This document shows, piece after piece, positions 8,861 to 17,468 of a stretch of DNA of 64,000 nt. A model generated the notes under the pieces. The model searched no databases, was not told where the DNA came from, and saw only the letters and a list, made by a program, of their open reading frames with translations. The position numbers and the translations under genes were made by a program. The first letter of the stretch is position 1. Each line of letters starts with the position of its first letter. Source of the stretch: Pantoea alhagi (GTDB taxonomy: Bacteria > Pseudomonadota > Gammaproteobacteria > Enterobacterales > Enterobacteriaceae); assembly GCF_002101395.1 (NCBI RefSeq), contig NZ_CP019706.1:2356001-2420000 (forward strand), written 5' to 3'.

Positions 8861-9379
8861 TCAGAGTAATGCTGCGGTTTCCGTCAGGATCTGTTCACAC
8901 CACTGCGCGATGCGTTCATCGCTTTCTTCAAACTGATTCACATCATCCAGCGCCAGGCCAACAAACTGTTTGCCGTCGGCGGTAAGGGGTTTCGGGCTGG
9001 TAAATTCATAACCTTCGATTGGCCAGTAGCCGACAAACTGCACGCCCATCGGTGCCAGCAGCTCATGCAGCATGCCCAGCGCGTCAAGAAACCATTCGCC
9101 ATAGCCCAACTGATCGCCCATGCCATACAGCGCTACCACCTTACCGCGCAGGTTAAGGGCCGCAATCTCCTGCCATTTTGCCTCCCAGTCTTCCTGCAGC
9201 TCCCCAAAATCCCAGGTTGGAATGCCAAGGATCAGCATATCGTACTGCTCCATTAGCGCCGGAGAATCATCCTTCAGGTTATGCAGCGTCACCAGCTCCT
9301 CGCCGATAAAATCACGAATTTTCTCGGCGGCCATTTCGGTATAACAGGTGCTGGAACCGTAAAAAAGGCCAATCTTCAT
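8861..9379 (-). CDS. fldB: Flavodoxin FldB
   Basis: 172 residues. FMN-binding electron carrier with the long-chain flavodoxin pattern: phosphate loop YGSSTCYT at about 8-15 (family T/S-x-T-x-N-T, with Cys-Tyr as in FldB), then LGIPTWDFGELQEDW and GDQLGYGEWFLDALG around the flavin. The sequence matches E. coli FldB (173 aa) rather than FldA. The start at 9379 gives MKIGLFYG; an in-frame ATG at 9388 would add three residues and neither has a strong Shine-Dalgarno. It is divergent from xerD, as in E. coli. Confidence 0.95.
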   Translation of the reverse strand: MKIGLFYGSSTCYTEMAAEKIRDFIGEELVTLHNLKDDSPALMEQYDMLILGIPTWDFGELQEDWEAKWQEIAALNLRGKVVALYGMGDQLGYGEWFLDALGMLHELLAPMGVQFVGYWPIEGYEFTSPKPLTADGKQFVGLALDDVNQFEESDERIAQWCEQILTETAALL

Positions 9380-9485
9380 ACGGAACATCTACTCATAAAT
9401 AGCTCAATGGGCGCAATTGTATCAGAAGGCCGCCGCTTTCAGGCATAATGCGGAGAAATTCACACGTTTGCGCAAAGAGGCAAAA

Positions 9486-10379
9486 GTGCAGGATAACGAT
9501 CTTATTGAACAGTTTCTGGATGCGCTGTGGATCGAACGCAATCTGGCGCAAAACACCCTGGCTTCGTATCGTCAGGATCTGCAATCGTTAATCGGTTGGC
9601 TGAAACACCATGAGCGAACGCTGCTTCAGGCAGAGGCGGCAGATCTACAGGCTTTTCTTGCCGATCGCGTGGAGGGCGGTTATAAAGCCACCAGCTCAGC
9701 GCGCCTGCTAAGCGCTATGCGTCGTCTGTTTCAATATTTGTATCGCGAAAAGCTACGGGCAGATGACCCCAGCGCGTTACTTTCTTCGCCGAAACTGCCG
9801 CAGCGTCTGCCGAAAGATCTTTCGGAAGCGCAGGTCGAACGTTTACTACAGGCACCCAGCGTTGAGCAGCCGATTGAGCTGCGTGATAAGGCGATGCTGG
9901 AACTGCTGTATGCCACCGGGTTACGTGTTTCCGAACTGGTAGGTTTAACGGTCAGCGACGTCAGCCTGCGTCAGGGCGTGGTTCGCGTAATTGGCAAGGG
10001 TAATAAAGAGCGGCTGGTGCCGCTGGGGGAAGAGGCGATACACTGGCTGGAGCAATATCTGGAATATGGTCGCCCCTGGCTGCTGAATGGGCAGGTCATC
10101 GATGTGCTGTTTCCCAGCAATCGTGCGCAGCAGATGACGCGTCAAACGTTCTGGCACCGAATTAAGCATTACGCCACGGTGGCAGGCATCGACAGCGAAA
10201 AACTTTCGCCACATGTGCTGCGGCACGCGTTCGCCACGCATCTGCTGAACCACGGCGCGGATTTACGTGTCGTACAGATGTTGCTGGGACACAGCGACCT
10301 CTCCACCACACAGATTTATACGCATGTCGCCACTGAGCGTCTGCGTCAGTTACATCAACAGCATCATCCGCGCGCCTGA
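9486..10379 (+). CDS. xerD: Site-specific tyrosine recombinase XerD
   Basis: 297 residues from a GTG at 9486, chosen because GAGG at 9477-9480 is well placed and the protein then begins like other XerD proteins (QDNDLIEQFLDALW). With XerC it resolves chromosome dimers at dif under FtsK control. An N-terminal SAM-like core-binding domain (about 1-85) is followed by the catalytic domain with Arg in TGLRVSEL, HVLRHAFATHLL and the nucleophile Tyr278 in TTQIYTHV. The gene starts the xerD-dsbC-recJ run. Confidence 0.97.
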   Translation: MQDNDLIEQFLDALWIERNLAQNTLASYRQDLQSLIGWLKHHERTLLQAEAADLQAFLADRVEGGYKATSSARLLSAMRRLFQYLYREKLRADDPSALLSSPKLPQRLPKDLSEAQVERLLQAPSVEQPIELRDKAMLELLYATGLRVSELVGLTVSDVSLRQGVVRVIGKGNKERLVPLGEEAIHWLEQYLEYGRPWLLNGQVIDVLFPSNRAQQMTRQTFWHRIKHYATVAGIDSEKLSPHVLRHAFATHLLNHGADLRVVQMLLGHSDLSTTQIYTHVATERLRQLHQQHHPRA

Positions 10380-10404
10380 GGCCGTGGAATAATAAGGGAA
10401 CAGG

Positions 10405-11109
10405 ATGAAAAAAACATTTGCTATCGTCGCCTTGCTGGCTGCCGCTGTTACCGGTGTCGCGCAGGCCGACGACGCTACGATTCAGCAATCACTACGCAAA
10501 CTGGGACTGCAACAGACTGAAATCCAACCTTCTCCGCTGCCGGGCATGAAGACCGTGCTCTCGGAAAGCGGCGTGCTGTATGTCACCGAAGATGGAAAGC
10601 ATTTTATTCAGGGTCCGCTGTATGACGTCAGCGGCGCGCATCCGGTGAATGTTACCAATCAGCTGCTGCAGAAAAAGGTTGATGCGTTAAGTAAAGAGAT
10701 GATCGTTTACAAAGCGCCAAAAGAGCAGCATGTGATAACTGTTTTCACTGATATTACCTGCGGCTACTGCCGTAAGCTGCATCAGGAAATGGCGGATTAC
10801 AACGCGCTGGGCATCACCGTACGCTATCTGGCTTTCCCGCGTGAAGGGATGAATGGTCAGGTGGCGAAAGAGATGAAATCTATCTGGTGCGCGGCCGATC
10901 GCAATAAGGCCTTTGATGCAGCGATGAAAGGCGACGAAGTTTCCCCCATCGACTGCAAAATCAATCTCGATCAGCATTATCAGCTGGGCATTCTCTACGG
11001 TATTCAGGGCACGCCAGCCATCCTGCTGGAAAATGGCATGATGATCCCAGGCTATCAGGGGCCGAAAGAGATGAAACAGCTTCTTGATAAACAAAAAAGC
11101 GGTAGCTAA
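10405..11109 (+). CDS. dsbC: Periplasmic protein disulfide isomerase DsbC
   Basis: 234 residues. A Sec signal peptide (about 1-21, cleavage after AQA) is followed by the dimerisation domain and a thioredoxin-fold domain whose active site is Cys119-Gly-Tyr-Cys122. A second cysteine pair (WCAAD and PIDCK) matches the structural disulfide of DsbC. It rearranges wrong disulfides and is kept reduced by DsbD. AGGGAACAGG precedes the ATG. It lies 25 bases after xerD. Confidence 0.97.
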   Translation: MKKTFAIVALLAAAVTGVAQADDATIQQSLRKLGLQQTEIQPSPLPGMKTVLSESGVLYVTEDGKHFIQGPLYDVSGAHPVNVTNQLLQKKVDALSKEMIVYKAPKEQHVITVFTDITCGYCRKLHQEMADYNALGITVRYLAFPREGMNGQVAKEMKSIWCAADRNKAFDAAMKGDEVSPIDCKINLDQHYQLGILYGIQGTPAILLENGMMIPGYQGPKEMKQLLDKQKSGS

Positions 11110-11115
11110 TTAGCA

Positions 11116-12846
11116 GTGAATAAACCCACGCAACTCCGCCGTCGTGAGGCGGCAAACAATGCGGCGCTGCCAGCGGATCTTCACCCGCTGCTGCGCCGTC
11201 TCTATGCCCAGCGAGGCGTAATCGATGAGCGCGCCCTGGAGCGCGGCGCAAAGTTTCTGCATCCGTGGCAGGGCCTAAGCGGTATGGATCGGGCGGTTGC
11301 CTTGCTGCATCAGGCGCTGCGCGATGAGAAACAGATTATGATCGTCGGCGATTTTGATGCCGACGGCGCGACCAGCACCGCGCTTACCGTACTGGCGCTA
11401 CGCAGCATGGGCGGCCGGAATGTGCAATATCTGGTGCCTAACCGCTTTGATGATGGCTATGGCCTGAGTCCGGAAGTGGTAGAGCAGGCGGCAGCGCGCG
11501 GCGCGGAGTTAATTCTGACGGTCGATAACGGTATTTCCTCACATGCGGGCGTGACCTGCGCGCATCAGAAAGGGATCCCGGTGCTGGTCACCGATCACCA
11601 TCTGCCGGGCGAGACGCTGCCTGCGGCAGAAGCGATCGTTAATCCTAACCTGACCGACAGTACTTTTCCTTCAAAGGCACTGGCCGGAGTTGGCGTCGCG
11701 TTTTATTTGATGCTGGCGCTGCGGGCGCATTTGCGCGAGCAGGGCTGGTTCGACAATGGGCTGAGCGTTCCTAACCTGGCGGAGCTGCTGGATTTGGTGG
11801 CGTTAGGCACGGTGGCAGACGTGGTGCCGCTGGATGCCAATAACCGCATTCTGGTCTGGCAGGGCATGAGCCGCATCCGTGCAGGCAAGTGTCGTCCGGG
11901 GATCCGCGCGCTGCTGGAAATCGCCAATCGCGATGCGCGCCAGCTGGCCGCCAGCGATCTAGGCTTTGCGCTGGGGCCGCGTTTGAATGCGGCGGGTCGT
12001 CTGGATGATATGTCGGTCGGCGTGGCGCTGTTGCTGACGGAAGATTTAGCGCAGGCGCGCATGCTGGCCAGCGAACTGGACGCCTTAAACCAAACGCGTA
12101 AAGAGATCGAGCAGGGGATGCAGGCTGAAGCGTTGACGCTCTGTAATCAGCTGGAGCGTAGTAGCGAGACGTTGCCTTTAGGGCTGGCATTTTATCATCC
12201 TGAATGGCATCAGGGCGTGGTTGGCATTCTGGCTTCGCGCCTGAAAGAGCGCTTTCATCGTCCGGTAATCGCCTTTGCGCCAGCGGGCGACGGCACTCTG
12301 AAAGGCTCTGGTCGTTCAATCGCCGGGTTGCATTTGCGTGATGCGCTGGAGCGGCTGGATACGCTGCATCCCGGTTTGATTCTGAAGTTCGGCGGCCATG
12401 CGATGGCTGCCGGGTTGTCGCTGGAAGAGGCGAAGTTCGGGCAGTTCAGCGCGCTGTTTAGCGAGCTGGTGGGCGACTGGCTGGATGCAGAAGCCTTACA
12501 GGGCATGATCTGGTCCGACGGCGAGTTGATGGCACAGGAGCTGACCTTACCCACCGCAGAGATGCTGCGCGATGCCGGTCCCTGGGGACAGGCGTTTCCG
12601 GAGCCGGTATTCGATGGCAAATTCAAGCTATTACAGCAGCGGCTGGTAGGCGAACGTCATCTGAAGGTAATGATTGAGCCGTTAGGCGGTGGCCCGTTAC
12701 TGGACGGTATCGCGTTTAACGTGGATACGCGCCTGTGGCCTGACGCCAGCGTGCGGCACGTAGAGCTGGCCTATAAGCTGGATGTGAACGAGTATCGCGG
12801 CAACCGCAGCGTACAACTGCTAATCGAGCATATCTGGCCGCTGTAA
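11116..12846 (+). CDS. recJ: Single-stranded-DNA-specific exonuclease RecJ
   Basis: 576 residues against 577 in E. coli, from a GTG at 11116 only 6 bases after dsbC. A DHH-family 5'-3' ssDNA exonuclease used in RecF recombination, mismatch repair and base excision repair. Metal-binding motifs are visible: DFDADGATS, TVDNGISSH and VTDHHLPG, then the DHHA1 part with GSGRS and GGHAMAAGLS. Both domains and the C-terminal OB-like region are present. Confidence 0.97.
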   Translation: MNKPTQLRRREAANNAALPADLHPLLRRLYAQRGVIDERALERGAKFLHPWQGLSGMDRAVALLHQALRDEKQIMIVGDFDADGATSTALTVLALRSMGGRNVQYLVPNRFDDGYGLSPEVVEQAAARGAELILTVDNGISSHAGVTCAHQKGIPVLVTDHHLPGETLPAAEAIVNPNLTDSTFPSKALAGVGVAFYLMLALRAHLREQGWFDNGLSVPNLAELLDLVALGTVADVVPLDANNRILVWQGMSRIRAGKCRPGIRALLEIANRDARQLAASDLGFALGPRLNAAGRLDDMSVGVALLLTEDLAQARMLASELDALNQTRKEIEQGMQAEALTLCNQLERSSETLPLGLAFYHPEWHQGVVGILASRLKERFHRPVIAFAPAGDGTLKGSGRSIAGLHLRDALERLDTLHPGLILKFGGHAMAAGLSLEEAKFGQFSALFSELVGDWLDAEALQGMIWSDGELMAQELTLPTAEMLRDAGPWGQAFPEPVFDGKFKLLQQRLVGERHLKVMIEPLGGGPLLDGIAFNVDTRLWPDASVRHVELAYKLDVNEYRGNRSVQLLIEHIWPL

Positions 12847-12852
12847 GCATAA

Positions 12853-12884
12853 GCTGGCAGGAGGGATCTATCTCTTCTGCCAGC
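12853..12884 (+). terminator. Stem-loop after recJ
   Basis: GCTGGCAG (12853-12860) pairs with CTGCCAGC (12877-12884) around a 16-base loop, 7 bases after the recJ stop. The tail is only moderately T-rich, so read-through into prfB is possible. Confidence 0.5.
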
Positions 12885-12950
12885 GCTTGTCTCTCACTCA
12901 AATTTATTATTCGCTCATTTATTACCATCATATAATTTAAAAAAAACCAA

Positions 12951-12989
12951 GCGGCGGAGTATCCAGGGATGGATTGACGACGTCTTTAC
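12951..12989 (-). repeat. Dispersed intergenic repeat, copy 1 (recJ-prfB gap)
   Basis: These 39 bases match the reverse complement of 27501-27539 at about 35 of 39 positions; the shared core runs from GCGGCGGAGT to GACGTCTTTAC. The rest of the 297-base recJ-prfB gap shows no gene. A prfB promoter probably lies in the last 100 bases. Confidence 0.7.
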
Positions 12990-13143
12990 GGAACGGCCCG
13001 GCTGCTGCTGACGCCCTGAAACCCTGAAACCCAACATCAGCCCCGTTCGCCGCGACATTGCCGTACAAAACTACAATCTCACTGCCTTTTCGGTTAAACT
13101 CCCCTGTTATATCTCATGTCACTTCTTAAAAGATCCTAAAGCC

Positions 13144-14242
13144 ATGTTTGAAATCAATCCGGTGAAAAATCGTATCCAGGACCTCACTGAGCGCAGCGAC
13201 GTTCTTAGGGGGTATCTTTGACTACGATGCCAAGAAAGAACGCCTCGAAGAAGTAAACGCTGAACTCGAACAACCCAACGTCTGGAACGAACCTGAGCGC
13301 GCCCAGGCTCTGGGTAAAGAACGCTCCGCGCTGGAAGCCATCGTCGACACCCTTGACCAGATGACCCAGGGCCTGGAAGATGTGGCTGGCCTGCTGGAAC
13401 TGGCGGTTGAAGCGGAGGATGAAGAAACTTTCAACGAAGCTGTCGCCGAACTGGACATCCTGGAGAAAAAACTGGGCGAGCTGGAATTCCGCCGCATGTT
13501 CTCCGGAGAATATGACAGCGCCGACTGCTACATCGATCTCCAGGCGGGATCCGGCGGTACGGAGGCTCAGGACTGGGCCAGCATGCTACTGCGTATGTAC
13601 CTGCGCTGGGCGGAAGATAAAGGCTTCAAAACCGAAGTCATCGAAGTCTCCGATGGCGAAGTCGCGGGCATCAAATCGGCCACTATCCGTATCGCCGGTG
13701 AATACGCCTTTGGCTGGTTACGTACAGAAACTGGCGTCCATCGCCTGGTGCGTAAAAGCCCGTTCGACTCCGGCGGCCGTCGTCATACCTCCTTCAGCTC
13801 CGCCTTCGTCTACCCGGAAGTGGATGACGATATCGATATCGAAATCAACCCGGCGGACCTGCGTATCGACGTCTATCGCGCATCCGGCGCGGGCGGCCAG
13901 CACGTTAACCGTACGGAATCAGCGGTGCGTATCACCCATATTCCAACCGGCACCGTAACCCAATGCCAGAACGATCGCTCTCAGCATAAAAACAAAGACC
14001 AGGCCATGAAGCAGATGAAAGCCAAGCTTTATGAACTGGAAATGCAAAAGAAAAATGCCGAGAAACAGGCGCTGGAAGACAACAAATCTGATATCGGCTG
14101 GGGCAGCCAAATTCGCTCCTACGTGCTGGATGATTCACGTATCAAAGATCTGCGCACCGGCGTAGAAACCCGTAACACCCAGGCTGTGCTGGATGGCGAT
14201 CTGGATCGTTTCATTGAAGCAAGTTTGAAAGCAGGACTCTAA
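13144..14242 (+). CDS. prfB: Peptide chain release factor RF2 (programmed +1 frameshift)
   Basis: Translated from 13144-13218 joined to 13220-14242, giving 365 residues, the E. coli length. Codon 26 is an in-frame TGA that must be bypassed by a +1 slip. RF2 releases peptides at UGA and UAA. Visible hallmarks are the SPF stop-codon-reading tripeptide in VRKSPFDSGG and the GGQ catalytic motif in GAGGQHVNR. The residue four before the GGQ glycine pair is Ala (RASGAGGQ), the active wild-type form, not the Thr of E. coli K-12. lysS begins 2 bases after the stop, so the two are cotranscribed. Confidence 0.98.
13207..13222 (+). promoter_or_regulatory. prfB autoregulatory +1 frameshift site
   Basis: AGGGGG (13207-13212) is an internal Shine-Dalgarno-like element, followed after TAT by CTT (13216-13218) and TGA C (13219-13222). 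This is the classical RF2 frameshift signal: scarce RF2 slows termination at UGA and lets the ribosome slip from CUU to UUU. Confidence 0.98.
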
Positions 14243-14244
14243 AT

Positions 14245-15765
14245 ATGTCTGAACAACAATCACAAGGCGCTGATGATGCGCTGGAACTTAACAACGAACT
14301 GAAAGCGCGCCGTGAAAAACTCAGCGCGCTGCGTGAACAGGGCGTGGCGTTCCCGAACGACTTCCGCCGCGACAGCGTCTCTGATCAGCTGCACGCCCAG
14401 TACGATGATAAAGAAAACGAAGAGCTGGAAGCGCTGAATATTGAAGTCAGCGTGGCGGGTCGTATGATGACGCGCCGCATCATGGGTAAAGCGTCATTTG
14501 TTACGCTGCAGGACGTTGGCGGACGTATTCAGCTTTACGTCGCGCGTGATGACCTGGCGGAAGGCCTCTATAACGAACAGTTTAAAAAGTGGGACCTGGG
14601 CGACATCCTTGGCGCGCGCGGCAAACTGTTTAAAACCAAAACCGGCGAGCTTTCTATCCACTGCACCGAACTGCGCCTGTTGACCAAGGCGCTGCGCCCA
14701 CTGCCGGATAAATTCCACGGCCTGGCCGATCAGGAAACCCGCTATCGTCAGCGCTACCTGGATCTGATCGCTAACGAAGAGTCGCGTAAAACCTTCCGTA
14801 TTCGTTCGCAGATCATGGCCGGCATCCGCCAGTTCATGGTTGGCCGTGACTTTATGGAAGTGGAAACGCCGATGATGCAGGTGATCCCTGGCGGTGCTTC
14901 TGCACGTCCGTTCATCACGCATCACAACGCGCTTGATATCGACATGTACCTGCGTATCGCGCCGGAACTCTACCTGAAACGCCTGGTTGTAGGCGGTTTT
15001 GATCGGGTGTTTGAAATCAACCGTAACTTCCGTAATGAAGGTATCTCGCCGCGCCATAACCCTGAGTTCACCATGATGGAACTCTATATGGCCTATGCAG
15101 ATTACAAAGATCTGATCGAGCTGACCGAAAGCCTGTTCCGCACGCTGGCGCAGGATGTACTGGGCACCACTGAAGTGCCATACGGCGACCAGATGTTTGA
15201 TTTTGGCAAGCCGTTTGCCAAACTGACGATGAAAGAAGCGATTCAGAAATATCGTCCGGAAACCAGCCTCGCCGATCTGGAAGACTTTGATAAAGCGGTG
15301 GCGATTGCGCGCTCGCTGGGTATCAAAGTGGAAAAAAGCTGGGGCCTGGGCCGCGTCGTTACCGAGATCTTTGAAGAGACGGCGGAAAGTCATCTGATCC
15401 AGCCGACCTTTATCACTGAATATCCGGCAGAAGTCTCTCCGCTGGCCCGTCGTAACGACACCAACCCGGAAATCACCGATCGTTTTGAATTCTTTATCGG
15501 CGGACGTGAAATCGGCAACGGCTTCTCCGAGCTGAACGATGCTGAAGATCAGGCTGATCGTTTCCGTCAGCAGGTAGAAGCGAAAGATGCCGGTGATGAT
15601 GAAGCCATGTTCTTCGATGAAGATTACGTTACCGCACTGGAGCACGGCCTGCCGCCGACCGCTGGTCTCGGCATTGGTATCGACCGTTTGGTAATGCTGT
15701 TCACCAACAGCCACACCATTCGTGACGTTATCCTGTTCCCGGCGCTGCGTCCGTCTGCGAAGTAA
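14245..15765 (+). CDS. lysS: Lysyl-tRNA synthetase, class II
   Basis: 506 residues. An N-terminal OB-fold anticodon-binding domain (about 65-150) is followed by the class II catalytic core: motif 1 around VETPMMQVIPGGA, motif 2 around FRNEGISPRHNPEF, and motif 3 GLGIGIDRLVML near the C-terminus. It charges tRNA-Lys. It is translated directly after prfB and is followed by a strong terminator. Confidence 0.97.
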   Translation: MSEQQSQGADDALELNNELKARREKLSALREQGVAFPNDFRRDSVSDQLHAQYDDKENEELEALNIEVSVAGRMMTRRIMGKASFVTLQDVGGRIQLYVARDDLAEGLYNEQFKKWDLGDILGARGKLFKTKTGELSIHCTELRLLTKALRPLPDKFHGLADQETRYRQRYLDLIANEESRKTFRIRSQIMAGIRQFMVGRDFMEVETPMMQVIPGGASARPFITHHNALDIDMYLRIAPELYLKRLVVGGFDRVFEINRNFRNEGISPRHNPEFTMMELYMAYADYKDLIELTESLFRTLAQDVLGTTEVPYGDQMFDFGKPFAKLTMKEAIQKYRPETSLADLEDFDKAVAIARSLGIKVEKSWGLGRVVTEIFEETAESHLIQPTFITEYPAEVSPLARRNDTNPEITDRFEFFIGGREIGNGFSELNDAEDQADRFRQQVEAKDAGDDEAMFFDEDYVTALEHGLPPTAGLGIGIDRLVMLFTNSHTIRDVILFPALRPSAK

Positions 15766-15784
15766 TTCAGCGACGTTTTGTCAG

Positions 15785-15812
15785 AAAGGGACGCTCAGGC
15801 GTCCCTTTTTAT
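15785..15812 (+). terminator. Rho-independent terminator of prfB-lysS
   Basis: AAAGGGACGC (15785-15794) and GCGTCCCTTT (15799-15808) form a 10-bp stem with a 4-base loop, followed by a T-run. Confidence 0.92.
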
Positions 15813-15907
15813 TTTGGTTCCCGCCCCTCGGTTTCTGCTGCTCTCTGTTGAGATCCTCTTTTTCCTTTGCCATGCTCAAAAGATTCTTTCTGTGGGGAGT
15901 TGAGAAC

Positions 15908-16411
15908 ATGCAGCTAAAAGCGCGTCCCGGCTTTATTCGTCACTGGCAAGAACTGGAAGCGCCAGATGAAGCGCATTACAGCGGCAGTAGTGAGCACATG
16001 GGCATCGGCGCGCCGCTGGGGCGGGCGCTGGGATTAACACGCATCGGTATCCATCACGAGCGCCTGTTGCCCGGGCGTCGCCTCTCTTATCCACATGCTG
16101 AAAGCGCAGAAGAGGAGTTCGTCTATGTGCTGGAAGGGCAGCCTGATGTCTGGATCAATGGCGAACTCTACCCCTTACAGCCGGGCGATGCGGTGGCTTT
16201 TCCTGCGGGTACGGGGATTTGTCATACCTTTATCAATAACGGGACGGCGGAAGTCAGATTACTGGTGGTGGGTGAAGCAAACAAAGAGGAAAATCGCATC
16301 CATTACCCGCTGAACCCTGATTATGAGGCGACCCGAAACGATCGGTGGCGCGATCCGCCGTTGCAACCCCTGGGCGCGCATAACGGGCTGCCAGATAAGC
16401 CGCGAGAGTAG
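15908..16411 (+). CDS. Cupin-domain protein
   Basis: 167 residues from the ATG at 15908, preceded by GGGGAG at 15893-15898. A single cupin_2 barrel spans about residues 38-120, with motif 1 around YPHAESAEEEFVYVLEG and motif 2 around PGDAVAFPAGTGICHTFIN. The His, Glu and second His needed for a metal site are present. The substrate is unknown; related small cupins include sugar isomerases and dioxygenase-like proteins. It stands alone, converging on a lipoprotein gene with a 23-base gap. Confidence 0.8.
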   Translation: MQLKARPGFIRHWQELEAPDEAHYSGSSEHMGIGAPLGRALGLTRIGIHHERLLPGRRLSYPHAESAEEEFVYVLEGQPDVWINGELYPLQPGDAVAFPAGTGICHTFINNGTAEVRLLVVGEANKEENRIHYPLNPDYEATRNDRWRDPPLQPLGAHNGLPDKPRE

Positions 16412-16434
16412 GATGCCGGGCTGGCAACCGGTGC

Positions 16435-17061
16435 TTACGATTTTATCTCTGCCGTTAGCCAGTCCGAAAACTGTGAATAAGGCACATAAAGCGCGGTATT
16501 CTTATACAGCGTTTTACCGTTTGTCTTGTCGTTAATCTTTGCGCTGTAGCCGACTATTACCCCAGCCAGCGTATCGTCAGAAGCGTTATAAACCGCGCCG
16601 CCAGACATTCCCTGTACCACGCCTGCGTCTGCCGCGACCACCACACAGCCCGGTTTATTCCAGCTGTTTTTCAGGCTGCTATTCGCCAGGTTTTTACCGG
16701 ATGAAGAGACCGGCATCGCAGTATAAAAACTGTAGCCGTAGAGATTTATCCGGTCGCCCATAAAGCCGTTACGAAAGCGTGGTGGCAGATTTTTCTCGTC
16801 ATTCTTATGGTAAACAATCGCCAGATCGCACTCAGGATGCCAGGCCTTAACCTTGTATAAAGAAAACTTCGCGACGTGGGCGGCGGTCAGGCTATAGTCC
16901 GCAGTCAAAGGAATAGTGGTGCCCAGCGTGCCCAGGCCCAGCACCGTGGGAATGCCGGTTACGGTCATATCAACGCGCTTTTGGGCCTCTTTACTGTATT
17001 CATAATGACCGACAGAACAACCAGTCAAACTTAAAACCAGCAGGGCAAAGCTCTTACGCAT
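16435..17061 (-). CDS. Trypsin-like serine protease, predicted lipoprotein
   Basis: 208 residues from the ATG at 17061, which has TGGAG 5 bases upstream; an in-frame GTG at 17067 adds two residues. A short lipoprotein signal ends in LTGC, making Cys15 the lipidation site. A chymotrypsin-fold catalytic triad is visible: His62 in LTAAHVAKF, Asp79 in ECDLAIVY and Ser153 in QGMSGGAVYN (GxSGG). A one-domain protease with no PDZ domain differs from DegP/DegQ/DegS. The substrate and partner are unknown. The gene has no recognised counterpart at this locus in E. coli. Confidence 0.78.
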   Translation of the reverse strand: MRKSFALLVLSLTGCSVGHYEYSKEAQKRVDMTVTGIPTVLGLGTLGTTIPLTADYSLTAAHVAKFSLYKVKAWHPECDLAIVYHKNDEKNLPPRFRNGFMGDRINLYGYSFYTAMPVSSSGKNLANSSLKNSWNKPGCVVVAADAGVVQGMSGGAVYNASDDTLAGVIVGYSAKINDKTNGKTLYKNTALYVPYSQFSDWLTAEIKS

Positions 17062-17468
17062 AACCACTCCACGATATAATTATTAAGCGCCGTTAATACC
17101 TTGTCAGGATATCGGCAGCCGCTGCGCTTTCTTTAGTGCCTAATATATCTGCTAAAAATCACAATAACGTTACATTTTGCCGCATTGAACGATGGTGAAG
17201 AGCAACTTTATCAAAATACTGCCGTTAATGGTTAAGGACGCTTAAAGGAATCCTCTTAAAGGCGATGTGCGCTGCGTAACTCTCCAGTGCCGGATTATTG
17301 CTCGTAGCGCAATAAACCCTTGCCGGTTTCGGGGTGTTTGTCACATTAACGCTGTGCTTTAATAGCCGCGTGACGCAATAAATAGATGCAGCATCACAAC
17401 GCGTCATCCAATCCGCTGCCTGACAGCGGCCTGCCTGGAGTCTGCAATCATCGTTTCTGGAGAATGTT
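17062..17468. other. 407-base gap between protease and MFS genes
   Basis: Divergent intergenic region. I see no convincing gene or RNA here. It is AT-rich near 17130-17220 and must hold the promoters of both flanking genes. CTGGAG just before 17469 is the ribosome binding site of the transporter. Confidence 0.5.

Noticed and set aside
13219..13221. In-frame TGA in prfB as evidence of a pseudogene
   Set aside because: It is the programmed frameshift stop of RF2, with the full signal in place.
14494..15714. 406-codon open frame on the minus strand
   Set aside because: It lies antisense to lysS in the mirror frame, has no ribosome binding site and does not read like a protein family; it is a shadow of biased codon use.
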